Of a DNA stretch of 64,000 nt, positions 47,642 through 59,383 are shown piece by piece. Positions within the stretch are counted from its first letter, which is position 1. Every line of letters begins with the position of its first letter. Made by a program: the position numbers and the translations under genes. This DNA is from Achromobacter sp. UMC46 (GTDB lineage: Bacteria > Pseudomonadota > Gammaproteobacteria > Burkholderiales > Burkholderiaceae_B), in contig NZ_LZZS01000014.1 of NCBI RefSeq assembly GCF_014170335.1, positions 1-64,000 of the forward strand, given 5' to 3'. Below the pieces are notes generated by a model. It did not search any database, was not told where the DNA came from, and saw only the letters and a list, made by a program, of their open reading frames with translations.

Positions 47642-48481
47642 TCAGATCGCCAGCCGCAACGCCTCGTTGGCGGCCGCCATGCCCATGGCGGCCGTTACCG
47701 TCACGACCGAGCCGTAGCCCGCGCACGACAGCCCTTGCGGCGCGAGGTTCTGGCCTGAGGCGCCCATGTCGTCTTCGCCCTCGACCGGGCGGGTCCAGGC
47801 GTCGGGAAGGATGGCGGGCTGGTCGAACCACAGCGCATGGATACCCATCTTGGGCACGCGCTTGAGCGCCTTGCCGTTCTGGTCGGAGGCGCGCGGAAAG
47901 CCATGCTCGCGGCGCAGCTTGTTGCGCAGCTTGGCCAGCAAGGCGTCGTTCACCGCAGCCGACAGGTCCCCTGCCCGCAACGCCAGCGGATCCGTCTTGC
48001 CGCCGGCGCCGCCACACAACAGCATCGGCACGCCCAGCGCCCGAGCATGCAGGATCATGGCGATCTTGGCCGTGGCCTGGTCGGTGCAGTCGATGATGAC
48101 GGTGTAGGGCCCGGGCAAGACGTCGGCGACGTTCTCGGGCGACACGAAGTCGTCCACCCGCGTCAGCCGGCATTCCGGATTGATCGCCAGCACCCGTTCG
48201 GCCATGGCATCCACCTTGGATTGGCCCAGCGTGGACGACAGCGCATGAATCTGCCGGTTGACGTTCGATTCGGCGATGTGGTCCAGGTCAATGAGGGTCA
48301 ATGCCCCGACCCCGCAACGCGCCAGCGCCTCGACCGTCCAGGAACCGACGCCGCCCAGGCCGGCGACCGCGACGTGCGCGTTCTGCAAGCGTGCGGGGGC
48401 TTGAGGGCCGTATAGACGGGACAGGCCGCCGAAGCGGCGGTCGAGGTCGGCGGGGGGGATCGGGTGATCGGGGGAGTTCAT
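47642..48481 (-). CDS. tcdA: TcdA, tRNA threonylcarbamoyladenosine dehydratase
   Basis: A 279-residue E1-like (ThiF/HesA/MoeB) enzyme that cyclises t6A37 in tRNA to ct6A using ATP. It has the Rossmann nucleotide loop AGLGGVGSWTVEALARCG, the arginine-containing region ESNVNRQIHAL, and the acidic adenylation segment DCTDQATAK. It carries the CsdL/TcdA-type C-terminal region (CAGYGSVVTVTAAMG). It stands alone, convergent with the ferredoxin gene. Confidence 0.9.
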   Translation of the reverse strand: MNSPDHPIPPADLDRRFGGLSRLYGPQAPARLQNAHVAVAGLGGVGSWTVEALARCGVGALTLIDLDHIAESNVNRQIHALSSTLGQSKVDAMAERVLAINPECRLTRVDDFVSPENVADVLPGPYTVIIDCTDQATAKIAMILHARALGVPMLLCGGAGGKTDPLALRAGDLSAAVNDALLAKLRNKLRREHGFPRASDQNGKALKRVPKMGIHALWFDQPAILPDAWTRPVEGEDDMGASGQNLAPQGLSCAGYGSVVTVTAAMGMAAANEALRLAI

Positions 48482-48545
48482 GGGGGGTATTTTATAGGGC
48501 GGGGCGTTGTTGGTGTTTGGGCGCCGGCGTTGTGCTTCGTAGGTC

Positions 48546-48710
48546 GCCCATCGTCGCGGTTGGCGTGCGGGCGCGCGCCCACGATTGCGGTCCGGAGCCT
48601 TCGCTCCGGACTGTCCCCGTCGTCATCTTCGTCCAGGCCTACGGCCTTCCCTTCAGATTCCCTCGGGCGCATCAAGGTTGCGCGCCCGCACGCCAACCGC
48701 GACGACGGGC
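48546..48710 (+). repeat. Palindromic repeat unit, copy 1
   Basis: Ends are inverted repeats: 48551-48576 is exactly complementary to 48680-48705 (26 bp), with a few more pairs at the outer ends. The core (about 48580-48673) holds a hairpin (GTCCGGAG, loop CCTTCG, CTCCGGAC) and a second small one (AGGCC, TAC, GGCCT). The core is about 90% identical to the inverted copy at 49073-49236. Confidence 0.85.
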
Positions 48711-48772
48711 TGCCGCCGTCTTGGGTCGGTGCGCTGCTAGACCTGTATGCAATGACGAGTCTTGCGATGCCC

Positions 48773-48807
48773 GCCAAATTGCGGCCGCGCGGGCGGCCAC
48801 AATTGGC
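48773..48807. repeat. Short inverted repeat between the two palindromic units
   Basis: GCCAA...TTGCGGCCGC pairs with GCGGCCACAATTGGC with one bulge and one mismatch around a GCGG loop. No T-tract follows, so it is not a typical terminator. Its meaning is unknown. Confidence 0.5.
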
Positions 48808-49072
48808 ATACACGCCAATTGACGTCGTCGCGCAGGTCGCTTGCGCGATTGCCGGCAAGGGCAATCACTTCCGACCGCCACCTTGACGCGAACATCCCCG
48901 GGTACACGCGAAGCGTCATCATCCCGACGCAAGACGCCGTGAAAGCCCCAAAAGGCCGCCCGCGCGGCCGTCCTGGGGCGAGGCCCGCAAGATCTTTCAC
49001 CACCCACCCAGCGCGGAAGGGAACCCCAAGCACGCAGTTCTCGCCGGTTGACGTCAGATTTCAATTGGTGGA

Positions 49073-49236
49073 GCCCGGTGTGGCGGTGGGGCGGGGTGCG
49101 CGGGGAGTCGATGCGCCCGAGGGAATCTGAAGGGAGGGCCAAAGGCCTGGACGAAGATGACAAGGGGGGAGTCCGGAGCGAAGGATCCGGACCGCAATCG
49201 TTGACCCGCGCGCCCCGCCACACCGCCACGCCGGGC
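49073..49236 (-). repeat. Palindromic repeat unit, copy 2 (inverted)
   Basis: The arms 49073-49104 and 49205-49236 pair over 32 positions with 29 Watson-Crick pairs, two G-T pairs and one mismatch. Its core, read on the minus strand, is about 90% identical to copy 1, including the CCGGA hairpin. The arms differ in sequence from those of copy 1 although each pairs with itself. Confidence 0.85.
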
Positions 49237-49270
49237 GGCTCAAGGACCTCAACATCACCCAACAACGATA

Positions 49271-50677
49271 TCAACGAACCACAACATCATCCCCGCCCAG
49301 CGCCCGATAAACCGTCACCTGGTTCACCAACCGGTTCAGCCCGTTCTCGTCCCGCGCAATCTCCGCCGTCCGGCGCTTCTCCTGCGCATCCAGCCAATCC
49401 TTCAACGACACGGCCCCCGCCCGGTAACGCACTTCGTACAGGCGTTCCGCGTCGCGCGCGGCCCGCAACGACACCGCCAGCTGCTCGGCCTGCAAGCCCA
49501 GTTGCGTCCGGTTCGACAGCGCGTTCTCCACGTCCGCCATCGCCTGATACAGCGACTGCCGGAAGTTGACGACACGTTCTTCGTAGTCGGCCTTGGAGAT
49601 CTTGATGTTCAGCTGCATCTGGTTCCATTGCAGGAACGGCAGCGTCAGGCCCACGCCCAGGGACGCGACGGGGTTTTGCAGGATATTGGATAGCGTCGGG
49701 CTGGCGGTGCCCACCGCGCCCGTCAGCGTCACCGGCGGGTAGAAGCTCGCGCGGGTGGCGTCCACGGTCGCCAAGGCCTCGCGCAAGCGCAGTTCCGCCG
49801 CGCGCAGGTCCGGGCGGCGGCCCAGCAGATCGGCCGGCACGCCGGCGCGCGCTTCGGGCAAGGGGTACTGCGGCAGGCGGGCGGGGTCGGCCATGCTGCG
49901 GTCCGGCGGGCCGTCGAACAGGATAGTCAGCGCATTCGTGTATTCCACGCGCTGCTGCACCAGCAGGGTGTGCGCCGCCTGCTGGCTGGCCACGGTCTGC
50001 TCGGCTTCCGCCAATTCCAGGGCGGACGCGCCGCCCGCCGCATATTGCGCGCGCACCAGGTCCTGCGTGCGGCGCGCGTAGGCGATGCTTTCTTCGCTGC
50101 TGGCGATGCGCTGGTTGATGAAGGCCGTCTGCCAGTAGAGCGTGGCGGTAGTGCCCACCAGCGACAAGGCCGCCGATTGGCGGTCCTGTTCGGTGGCCAG
50201 CGCTTCCCATTGGGCCGCATCGCGCTGGCGCGACAGCTTGCCCCACAGGTCCACCTCGTAGCTGACGTTCAGCTCGGCGGCGTTGGTGCGCGTGATGGCG
50301 CGGTCGCCATACAAGTTGCGGTTGCGCGCCACGTTGGCGTTGCCGCCCAGCTGCGGGATCAGCTGGTCCTCGGTCAGCCCCGCCTGGTACTGGGCACGGC
50401 GCACCCGGACCGCCGCGGCGGCCAGGTCGTTGTTGCGCGCCAGCACGGCGTCGAGCAGCCCGTTCAAGACCGGGTCGTTGAAGTTGCGCCACCAGGCGCC
50501 GCCCTCGGCCAGCGGCGCTTCGGCGGCGCCCGGCGTGGCGTGCGTCCAGGCGGCCGGCGTCTGGGTCAGCGGCGGCGCGTAGTCGGTGCGCAGCAGGCTG
50601 CCGCAACCGCCCAGCGCCAGAAGCAGCGCCAGGGCGAAGGGTGTGCGAATCAGGGAAACCGCTTTCATCGTCCTCAT
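49271..50677 (-). CDS. Outer-membrane efflux lipoprotein (OprM/NodT family)
   Basis: A TolC-like outer-membrane channel of about 468 residues with a lipoprotein signal ([12 protein letters not shown]), tandem OEP repeats and the coiled-coil hairpins of the tunnel (for example [21 protein letters not shown] and [21 protein letters not shown]). ATG codons at 50677 (overlapping the macB stop by 4 bp) and 50668 are both possible starts. It is the outer-membrane partner of the MacAB pair encoded upstream and completes a tripartite exporter. Confidence 0.9.
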   Translation of the reverse strand: MRTMKAVSLIRTPFALALLLALGGCGSLLRTDYAPPLTQTPAAWTHATPGAAEAPLAEGGAWWRNFNDPVLNGLLDAVLARNNDLAAAAVRVRRAQYQAGLTEDQLIPQLGGNANVARNRNLYGDRAITRTNAAELNVSYEVDLWGKLSRQRDAAQWEALATEQDRQSAALSLVGTTATLYWQTAFINQRIASSEESIAYARRTQDLVRAQYAAGGASALELAEAEQTVASQQAAHTLLVQQRVEYTNALTILFDGPPDRSMADPARLPQYPLPEARAGVPADLLGRRPDLRAAELRLREALATVDATRASFYPPVTLTGAVGTASPTLSNILQNPVASLGVGLTLPFLQWNQMQLNIKISKADYEERVVNFRQSLYQAMADVENALSNRTQLGLQAEQLAVSLRAARDAERLYEVRYRAGAVSLKDWLDAQEKRRTAEIARDENGLNRLVNQVTVYRALGGDDVVVR

Positions 50678-52632
50678 TCCCGGGCCAACGCCTCGACGGG
50701 ATCCAGGCGCGCCGCATTGCGCGCCGGCAAATAGCCAAAAAGCACACCGATCAGCGTCGAGCACGTGAATGCCGCCACCATCGATGCCGTGGAATAGATC
50801 ATCTGGAACGAACCGCCCGTGGCCTTGGACACCAGCACGCCCAGCACCAGCGACAGGATGATGCCCAACGCCCCGCCGATCAGGCAGACCAGCACCGCTT
50901 CGATCAGGAACTGCTGCATGATGTCGCTGCGCCGGGCGCCCACCGCCATGCGCACGCCGATTTCGCGGGTGCGCTCGGTGACGGACACCAGCATGATGTT
51001 CATGACCCCGATGCCGCCCACCATCAGCGAAATCAGCGCGATCAGGGACACCAGCAAGGTCATGGTGGCCGTCGTGCGCTCGATGGTCTTGCGGATCGCG
51101 TCCGTGTTGAACACGAAGAAATCCTTCACCACGTGGCGGCGCATCAGCACCCGCTCGATGGCGCGTTCGGCCGCGGCGGGCGGCGTGGCGTCGTTGACGC
51201 GCACCGTGATGCTCTTCAAATGCTGCTGGCCCAGCACGCGCGACAGCGCCGTGGTGTAGGGGATCCAGACATTCAGCGAATCGTTGTTGCCGAAGACGGA
51301 TTCCTTTTTCTCGGTCACACCGATCACCCGAGCCGGCATCGACCCCAGGAACACCACCTGGCCGATCGGTTCCGTGTGCGACCCGAACAAAGTCCGCCGC
51401 GTGCCTTCGTCGATCACCACTTCCTGCGCCCGGCGCACCACGCTGGTCTCGTCGAAAAACTTGCCCTGCGCCAGCTTGACGGCGCGCACGCGGAAGTACT
51501 GCTCGCCCACGCCCTGGATCGACCCGTTCACGGACACGTTGCGATAGCGCAGCGTGTTGCTGGTGACGACTTCGGGCGTGACGCTGTCCACATAGGGTTC
51601 GCGCGCCAGCGCGTCGGCGTCGGCGGCGACCAGCGTGCGGATGGTGGCGGCCTTTTCGTCGCCGAAGTCCTTGCCGGGGAACACCTCGACCGTATTCGTG
51701 CCGATGGCGCTGATGTCATCCAGGATCTTGCGCCGCGACCCCTCGCCCAGCGCCACCACCGACACCACGGCGGCGATGCCGATGATGATGCCCAGCATGG
51801 TCAGCGACGTGCGCAGCCGGTGCGCATTCATGGACAGCAGGGCCATGCGCAGCGCTTCGCCGCAACGGTCCAGGTACGACTGCCAGGCGGGCCGCTTGGG
51901 CAGCTCCGGCGGCGCGTCGCGTTCGGCGTCCACCCGCGGCGCGTCGGGATTGCGCTTGTCCGCGACGATCTCGCCGTCGCTGATTTCGATGATGCGCTGC
52001 GCGTGGCGCGCCACATTCATATCGTGCGTGACGATGATGATGGTGTGGCCGGCCGCATTCAACTCTTCGAGGATGCGCAGCACTTCCTGCCCGGTGTGCG
52101 TATCCAGCGCGCCGGTGGGTTCGTCGGCCAGGATGATGTCGCCGCCGTTCATGAGCGCGCGCGCGATGCTCACGCGCTGCTGCTGGCCGCCCGACAACTG
52201 GCCCGGGCGGTGTTCCGACCGATCGCCCAGCCCCAGCCGCTTCAGCAGTTCCTCGGCGCGCTCCATCCGGGCCTCGCGGCGCTTGCCGGCGTACACGGCC
52301 GGCATTTCCACATTGCCCTGCGCGGTCAGGTCCGACAGCAGGTGGTAGCGCTGGAAGATGAACCCGAAGTGCTCCCGCCGCAGCTCGGCCAGTTCGTCGG
52401 GGTCCAGCTCTCCCGTGCTGCGGCCGCTGACCCGGTAGTCGCCGCGGGTCGGGCGGTCCAGGCAGCCCAGGATGTTCATCAGCGTGGACTTGCCGGAACC
52501 GGACGCGCCCACGATGGCGACCATTTCGCCGGCCTCGATGGTCAGGTCGATGTCTTTCAGGACGGCGATGGTCTGCTCGCCCGCAGGGAATTCGCGGCGT
52601 ACCCCGGAAAGCGAGATCAGCGGCCCGCTCAT
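50674..52632 (-). CDS. macB: MacB-type ABC exporter (ATPase fused to permease)
   Basis: A 652-residue protein. An N-terminal ATPase (about 1-235) has Walker [10 protein letters not shown] at 42-50, signature [15 protein letters not shown] and Walker [12 protein letters not shown]. The C-terminal part has one membrane segment near 280, a large periplasmic MacB domain and three membrane segments near the end with the FtsX core. This is a mechanotransmission ABC exporter for macrolides, siderophores or peptides. It lies 1 bp after macA. Siderophore-exporting relatives (PvdT) have the same form, so the substrate is open. Confidence 0.93.
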   Translation of the reverse strand: MSGPLISLSGVRREFPAGEQTIAVLKDIDLTIEAGEMVAIVGASGSGKSTLMNILGCLDRPTRGDYRVSGRSTGELDPDELAELRREHFGFIFQRYHLLSDLTAQGNVEMPAVYAGKRREARMERAEELLKRLGLGDRSEHRPGQLSGGQQQRVSIARALMNGGDIILADEPTGALDTHTGQEVLRILEELNAAGHTIIIVTHDMNVARHAQRIIEISDGEIVADKRNPDAPRVDAERDAPPELPKRPAWQSYLDRCGEALRMALLSMNAHRLRTSLTMLGIIIGIAAVVSVVALGEGSRRKILDDISAIGTNTVEVFPGKDFGDEKAATIRTLVAADADALAREPYVDSVTPEVVTSNTLRYRNVSVNGSIQGVGEQYFRVRAVKLAQGKFFDETSVVRRAQEVVIDEGTRRTLFGSHTEPIGQVVFLGSMPARVIGVTEKKESVFGNNDSLNVWIPYTTALSRVLGQQHLKSITVRVNDATPPAAAERAIERVLMRRHVVKDFFVFNTDAIRKTIERTTATMTLLVSLIALISLMVGGIGVMNIMLVSVTERTREIGVRMAVGARRSDIMQQFLIEAVLVCLIGGALGIILSLVLGVLVSKATGGSFQMIYSTASMVAAFTCSTLIGVLFGYLPARNAARLDPVEALARE

Positions 52633-52633
52633 G

Positions 52634-53821
52634 TCAGGCTCCCGGCGCCGCGGCGGCCGCAGGCGAGGAATCCGCCGTCACGACCCGCTCGCCTACCTCC
52701 AGCCCTTCCAGCACCTGCGCCTGCACATTGTTGTTCATGCCGATCTTGACCTGGCGCAGCTCGGTCTTGTTGTCTTTCAAGACCACGCGCACGGCATAGC
52801 GTCCGTCCGACCCGCGCTTGCCCAGCGCCGAGGCCGGCACCACGACGGCGTCCTTGGCTTCGCCCAGCACGATGAAGACTTGGGCCGTCATCGAAATGCG
52901 CAGTTTTTCGTCCGGATTGGGCACGTCGAACAAGCCGTTGTAATAGACGGCGGCGGTCGTCGAACTGCCGGAGGAGGACGTGAGCGACGACGTGGCGTCC
53001 TCTTTCTGGATGGAGTCCGGCGCGGGTTCCACTGCGCGCAGCTTGGCCTGGTAGCGTTGATCGGGTTCGCCCAGGATCGTGAAGTACACGGGCAGGCCGG
53101 CCTTCACGCGGGTCACGTCGGCTTCCGATATCTGGGCCTTGATCGTCATGGTGTCCACCTGCGCCACCTTGATGATGGTCGGCGCGCTCTGGATGGAGTT
53201 GACGGTCTGGCCTTCCTTGGTCACCACCGCCACCACCATGCCGTCGATCGGCGAGACGATGCGCGTGTAGCCCAGATTGACCCGGGCGGTGTCGACCTGG
53301 ATTTCAGCCTGCGCGATCTGCGCATCCAAAGACGCGATCTCGGCGCGCGTCACGGCCAGCGTGGCCTCGGCCGTCTCGTAGGCCTCGCGCGAACTGGCGT
53401 CGGCCGCCAGCATCTGGCGCTGGCGCTTGAAGGCCAGTTCGGCCTGCTTCAGCGTGGCGACCTTGGCCGCGCGTTCGGCGCGCCGCGTCTGCAGCGCCGC
53501 TTCGGCGTTGCGCAGTTCGTTCTGCTGGGTCAGGTCGTCGATCTCGGCGACCAGTTGGCCCTTCTTGACGCGATCGCCCAGTGCCACTTTCAGGGACTTC
53601 AACTGGCCGGTCGCCTGGGCGCCCACGCTGACGCGTTCAATGGCGTCGATGGTGCCGCTGGCCAGCACGCTGTCCTCAAGGTTCGCCCGGCTGACCTCGC
53701 CCACCGCGAAGGTGGGCGGCGGCGGCGCCGAGAAAAAGGCGGCGCGCAGGGCGAACGCCACAAGCAGGACGACGACGGCGATCAGCGCATAGCGCTTGAA
53801 CTTGCTGCGGGACTTTTTCAT
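52634..53821 (-). CDS. macA: MacA-type periplasmic adaptor (membrane fusion protein)
   Basis: A 395-residue adaptor with an N-terminal membrane anchor ([20 protein letters not shown]), a biotinyl-lipoyl-like domain ([24 protein letters not shown]) and a helical hairpin (about 110-190). It bridges MacB and the outer-membrane channel. First gene of the macA-macB-channel operon. It contains a Ser-rich insert ([15 protein letters not shown]) in the C-terminal half, near the membrane-proximal domain. Confidence 0.92.
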   Translation of the reverse strand: MKKSRSKFKRYALIAVVVLLVAFALRAAFFSAPPPPTFAVGEVSRANLEDSVLASGTIDAIERVSVGAQATGQLKSLKVALGDRVKKGQLVAEIDDLTQQNELRNAEAALQTRRAERAAKVATLKQAELAFKRQRQMLAADASSREAYETAEATLAVTRAEIASLDAQIAQAEIQVDTARVNLGYTRIVSPIDGMVVAVVTKEGQTVNSIQSAPTIIKVAQVDTMTIKAQISEADVTRVKAGLPVYFTILGEPDQRYQAKLRAVEPAPDSIQKEDATSSLTSSSGSSTTAAVYYNGLFDVPNPDEKLRISMTAQVFIVLGEAKDAVVVPASALGKRGSDGRYAVRVVLKDNKTELRQVKIGMNNNVQAQVLEGLEVGERVVTADSSPAAAAAPGA

Positions 53822-54198
53822 TGAACCTGATGATAGGTGGCTAGGGCCGCGAGCCCGCGCCGGTATTGCGAAGCATAGGTGCCCATCCTAAACGGGCGCC
53901 CGGACCAAACGACGGCCAATCTGTGGCAAAACGGTGAAAAACAGTAAAGCGCTACCGGTACGTCAAGCGTCCGCCGGATTGTTCCGTTGCGAGAACGATA
54001 CAACGACTGCGGCGCATCCGCGGAACCGCCCTTCGCGCACATGCGGCGAACGTGCCGACATCTTGCGCCGTAAGCACGCGACTTGCCCGCTAGATGGCGC
54101 CTATCTTGTCGCCACGACTGGAAACAATTTGCGGCACTGCAAAAAAACCGCGCCTCGACATAGCCCGACGATCCGCACAGAATGAATGCAGTTACGCC
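53822..54198. other. Intergenic region between macA and the MFS gene
   Basis: This 377-bp stretch separates divergent genes and must hold their promoters. I see no strong -35/-10 pair, no clear operator palindrome and no convincing small gene. Confidence 0.4.
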
Positions 54199-55407
54199 GT
54201 GTCTACCTCCAACAGATCCCCCTCCTCGCCTTCCAGTTCCCCGGAATTTTCCGGGGCGGTGCTGCTGTGTCTGCTGGCAATGATGAACCACGTGGCACTG
54301 ACAGGGGGACGGATCACCGTTTCGCTGACAGCGCTGCAAATGGGCCTGTCCACCTTCAAGGTGGGCACGCTGGTCGCCGTGTTCGCCGTGCTGCCGATGC
54401 TGTTCTCGGTGCGCGCCGGACGCTGGGTCGACCGGGTGGGCATCGTGCGTCCGCTTGTCATCGGGACGTCATTGGTGGCGATCGGCACCGCTTTGCCCTT
54501 TATCTCGCAGACGCAGACGGCGCTGCTGATCGCATCCTGCTGTATCGGCATCGGCTTCATGCTGCACCAGGTCGCCACGCAGGACCTGCTGGGCCACGCC
54601 GAACCCGTGCAACGCCTGCGCAACTTCTCGTTCATGTCGCTGGCGTTGGCCGGGTCCGGGTTTTCCGGGCCGCTGATCGCCGGGCTGGCGATCGACCACC
54701 TGGGCACGCGCACCGCCTTCGGCCTGCTGGCCCTGGGCCCGATCCTTTCAGGAATCGGCCTGTATGCGATGCGCCACCAATTGAAAGCGGTGGATTCCAA
54801 ACTGGCGGGCACCAAGGAGGCCGAGCGCCGCCGGGTGACCGAACTGCTGGCCGTGCCGGCGCTGCGCCGCATCCTGATGGTCAACACCATCCTGTCCGGC
54901 GCCTGGGACACCCATTTGTTCGTCGTGCCCATCTTCGGCGTCGCGATCGGCCTGTCGGCCACCACGATCGGCATCATTCTTGCGTCGTTCGCGGCGGCAA
55001 CGTTCGTCATCCGCCTGGTATTGCCGCTGATCATGCGCCGCGTCCGGTCCTGGACGCTTGTCCGCGTGGCGATGGCCACGGCTGCCATCGATTTCATGCT
55101 TTACCCGCTGTTCACCGACGTTAGCATCCTGATCGTGCTGTCGTTCATATTGGGCCTTGCCTTGGGGTGCTGCCAACCGAGTATGCTATCCCTGCTGCAC
55201 CAGCATTCGCCCCCAGGCCGCGCCGCCGAGGCCGTCGGCCTGCGGATGGCGCTGATCAATGGGTCACAGGTGTCCCTGCCGTTGACCTTCGGGGCGCTGG
55301 GTGCGGTAATTGGCGTCGCCCCCTTGTTCTGGGCCTATTCGCTGGCCTTGATGGCCGGCGGCTGGGCCAACCGCAATCCCCCGCTCGAGTCTGACCGGAA
55401 GCCGTAG
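54199..55407 (+). CDS. Major facilitator superfamily transporter
   Basis: A membrane protein of about 402 residues with 11 to 12 hydrophobic segments and the MFS loop motif after the second one (RAGRWVDRVGIVR). It belongs to the drug/metabolite exporter-like MFS group. The start is taken as the GTG at 54199 because upstream codons encode an unlikely Arg-rich stretch and nearby ATG codons are out of frame; this start is not certain. The next gene begins 2 bp after its stop, so the two may be co-transcribed. Confidence 0.82.
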   Translation: MSTSNRSPSSPSSSPEFSGAVLLCLLAMMNHVALTGGRITVSLTALQMGLSTFKVGTLVAVFAVLPMLFSVRAGRWVDRVGIVRPLVIGTSLVAIGTALPFISQTQTALLIASCCIGIGFMLHQVATQDLLGHAEPVQRLRNFSFMSLALAGSGFSGPLIAGLAIDHLGTRTAFGLLALGPILSGIGLYAMRHQLKAVDSKLAGTKEAERRRVTELLAVPALRRILMVNTILSGAWDTHLFVVPIFGVAIGLSATTIGIILASFAAATFVIRLVLPLIMRRVRSWTLVRVAMATAAIDFMLYPLFTDVSILIVLSFILGLALGCCQPSMLSLLHQHSPPGRAAEAVGLRMALINGSQVSLPLTFGALGAVIGVAPLFWAYSLALMAGGWANRNPPLESDRKP

Positions 55408-55409
55408 TC

Positions 55410-56066
55410 GTGAATACGCAGTCCTCTCCTCCCACCATCGCCGGCGCCAGCCTGCCCTTTCGCCTTTGGACGCCCGAGGAAAGGCAGGCATCGCTGGATC
55501 AGGCCTTGCAGCATTGGCAATCCGGGGAAGACGTCTGGGTATATGGGTACGGATCCCTGATCTGGCGCCCCGATTTCGACTTCATGGAGCGCCGGCTGGC
55601 GACTTTGCGCGGGCACCACCGGGCCCTGTGCCTGTGGTCGCGCGTGAACCGCGGCACCCCGGAATGCCCGGGCCTGGTGTTCGGCCTGGACCGCGGCGGC
55701 TCCTGCCGGGGCGTGGTCTACCGCCTGGCCGGCAACCAGGTCCCCGCCTATTTCCCCGCCCTCTGGGAACGCGAGATGTCCACCGGCGCCTATCTGCCGC
55801 GCTGGATCAACTGCACGACCGACGCCGGCCCCGTCCGCGCGCTGGTCTTCATCATGAACCGGGACAATCCGGCCTATATCCGCGCCCTGCCCGACGCCGA
55901 GCTGCTGGCCATCGTGCGCCGGGCAGCCGGCCGCTACGGCCCGTGCACCGACTACGTGGTCCAGACCGCCCAGGCGCTGCGCGCCGCCGGCATCCATGAC
56001 GCCCGCCTGGACGCCATCGCCCGCCGGCTGGAGCTGGAAGGACGACCCCTGCCCGAAGGCGCCTGA
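55410..56066 (+). CDS. ChaC-like gamma-glutamylcyclotransferase
   Basis: A 218-residue ChaC-family enzyme. The substrate loop YGYGSLIWRP and the catalytic glutamate in ALWEREMSTGAYLPRW are present, followed by a helical C-terminus. ChaC enzymes act on glutathione, giving 5-oxoproline and Cys-Gly. It starts with GTG 2 bp after the MFS gene. Confidence 0.88.
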   Translation: MNTQSSPPTIAGASLPFRLWTPEERQASLDQALQHWQSGEDVWVYGYGSLIWRPDFDFMERRLATLRGHHRALCLWSRVNRGTPECPGLVFGLDRGGSCRGVVYRLAGNQVPAYFPALWEREMSTGAYLPRWINCTTDAGPVRALVFIMNRDNPAYIRALPDAELLAIVRRAAGRYGPCTDYVVQTAQALRAAGIHDARLDAIARRLELEGRPLPEGA

Positions 56067-56181
56067 CCGCTGCCGCCCGCGCCGCTGCGGGAAACATGCC
56101 TGAGACCTGCGCGGGGTCAATAAGGGAGCGATGCCTCAAGCGGTATAAACTCCCTGTTATCAACGCTGAATCCCACGCCTC

Positions 56182-56811
56182 ATGTCCGTCTCCGATCTGC
56201 GTCAAAGCTACGAAAAGAACGTCCTGCTGGAAAGCCAGGCCGCCGCCTCCCCGTTCCAGCAGTTTGCCCGCTGGTTCGACGAAGCGCTGGCCGCCAAGGT
56301 GCCGGAACCCAACGCCATGACGCTCGCCACGGTAGACGCCGGCGGCCAGCCCAGCGCCCGCATCGTCCTGATCAAGGGCTTTGACGAGCACGGCTTCACG
56401 TTCTTCACCAACTACGAGTCCCGCAAGGGCCAGGACCTTGCGGCCGAGCCGCGCGCCTGCCTGCTGTTCTTCTGGCAGCCGCTGGAACGCCAGGTGCGGA
56501 TCGAAGGCGTGGTGGAGAAAGTCGCCGCCGAAGAATCGGACGCGTACTACCAAAGCCGCCCCGCCGGTTCGCGTATCGGCGCGTGGGCCTCGCGCCAAAG
56601 CCAGCCCATCACCCGTGAAGCGCTGGAAGCCCGCGAGCAGGAATTCCGCGAACGGTTCGGCGACCAGCCGCCGCGCCCGCCGCATTGGGGCGGTTACCGC
56701 CTGAAGCCCACCGCTTTCGAATTCTGGCAAGGCAGGCCGTCGCGCCTGCACGACCGACTGCGCTATGTCGCCGACGGCACGGCCTGGAATATCGAACGCC
56801 TGTCGCCTTGA
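56182..56811 (+). CDS. pdxH: Pyridoxamine 5'-phosphate oxidase
   Basis: A 209-residue FMN enzyme that oxidises pyridoxamine or pyridoxine 5'-phosphate to pyridoxal 5'-phosphate. FMN- and substrate-binding segments are easily seen: [48 protein letters not shown], and the C-terminal [14 protein letters not shown] and the terminal RLSP. Length and ends match the family. Confidence 0.95.
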   Translation: MSVSDLRQSYEKNVLLESQAAASPFQQFARWFDEALAAKVPEPNAMTLATVDAGGQPSARIVLIKGFDEHGFTFFTNYESRKGQDLAAEPRACLLFFWQPLERQVRIEGVVEKVAAEESDAYYQSRPAGSRIGAWASRQSQPITREALEAREQEFRERFGDQPPRPPHWGGYRLKPTAFEFWQGRPSRLHDRLRYVADGTAWNIERLSP

Positions 56812-56850
56812 TGCCGGGCGCCTCGCGCGCCCGCCCGACTTAACGATTGC

Positions 56851-58481
<1,631 letters not shown>

Positions 58482-58525
58482 TTCCGCCCTCATCCCCTTT
58501 CCTTACCTCGGCCTCATTCCGCACC

Positions 58526-59380
58526 ATGCAGCACAACGACTACATTCTGACCCTGTCCTGCCCCGACCGCACCGGCATCGTCTACCGCGTCAGCGGCCTG
58601 TTGTTCGAATTGGGTTGCAACATCCTGGATTCGCAGCAGTTCGGCGATGAGGAAACGGGCCAGTTCTTCCTGCGCGTGCACTTCGACCTGCCCGCCGCCG
58701 TGGCCGCCGACGACCTGCGCGCCCGCCTGGACGCCATGTCCGGCGAATACGGCATGGACCTGAAGCTGCACGACGCGCGCCGCAAGGAGCGCCTGCTGAT
58801 CATGGTCAGCAAGCAGGGCCATTGCCTGAATGACCTGCTGTTCCGCGTGCATAGCGGGCATCTGCACGCCGAAGTGGCCGCGATCGTGTCGAACCACAAC
58901 GACTACGCCAGCCTGGCTGCGTCCTACGGCATCCCGTTCCACCACCTGCCCGTCACCGCGGACACCAAGGCGGAACAGGAAAAGCAGGTGCTGGAAATCG
59001 TCGACCAGTCGAACACCGACCTGGTGGTGCTGGCCCGCTACATGCAGATCCTGTCGGCGGACATGTGCCGCGCGCTGAACGGCCGCGCCATCAACATCCA
59101 CCACAGCTTCCTGCCCAGCTTCAAGGGCGCCCGCCCGTATCACCAGGCGCATGCGCGCGGCGTGAAGATCATCGGCGCGACCGCCCACTACGTGACGTCC
59201 GACCTGGACGAAGGCCCGATCATCGACCAGGACATCGAACGCGTGGACCACACGATGACCGCCCAGGACCTGACCCAGGTCGGCAGCGACATCGAATCCC
59301 TGGTGCTGTCGCGCGCCGTGCGCAGCCACGTCGAACACCGCATCCTGCTGAACCGCAACAAGACCGTCGTGTTCCGCTGA
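58526..59380 (+). CDS. purU: Formyltetrahydrofolate deformylase (PurU)
   Basis: A 284-residue enzyme that hydrolyses 10-formyltetrahydrofolate to formate and tetrahydrofolate. It has an N-terminal ACT-type domain (about 1-80; LSCPDRTGIVYRVSGLLFE) and a formyltransferase domain with the catalytic INIHHSFLPSFKGA and the Asp in DEGPIIDQD. The ATG at 58526 matches the family start. It converges with the LysR gene, 3 bp from it. Confidence 0.94.
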   Translation: MQHNDYILTLSCPDRTGIVYRVSGLLFELGCNILDSQQFGDEETGQFFLRVHFDLPAAVAADDLRARLDAMSGEYGMDLKLHDARRKERLLIMVSKQGHCLNDLLFRVHSGHLHAEVAAIVSNHNDYASLAASYGIPFHHLPVTADTKAEQEKQVLEIVDQSNTDLVVLARYMQILSADMCRALNGRAINIHHSFLPSFKGARPYHQAHARGVKIIGATAHYVTSDLDEGPIIDQDIERVDHTMTAQDLTQVGSDIESLVLSRAVRSHVEHRILLNRNKTVVFR

Positions 59381-59383
59381 TCC

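Larger units (their letters stand above)
48482..49270. other. Non-coding region with two inverted palindromic repeat units
   Basis: No reading frame here looks like a real gene: those present overlap each other on both strands and share peptide fragments only because the DNA is repeated. The region contains two related units of about 164 bp, one at 48546-48710 and one in opposite orientation at 49073-49236, described as separate entries. Between them lie 362 bp with a shorter hairpin (48773-48807), GCC-rich and of unknown function. Confidence 0.75.

Noticed and set aside
48464..49274. Overlapping frames on both strands of the palindromic region, some sharing the peptide PSDSLGRI
   Set aside because: The shared peptide comes from the repeated DNA core, the frames overlap each other on both strands, and none has a good ribosome-binding site or a domain.
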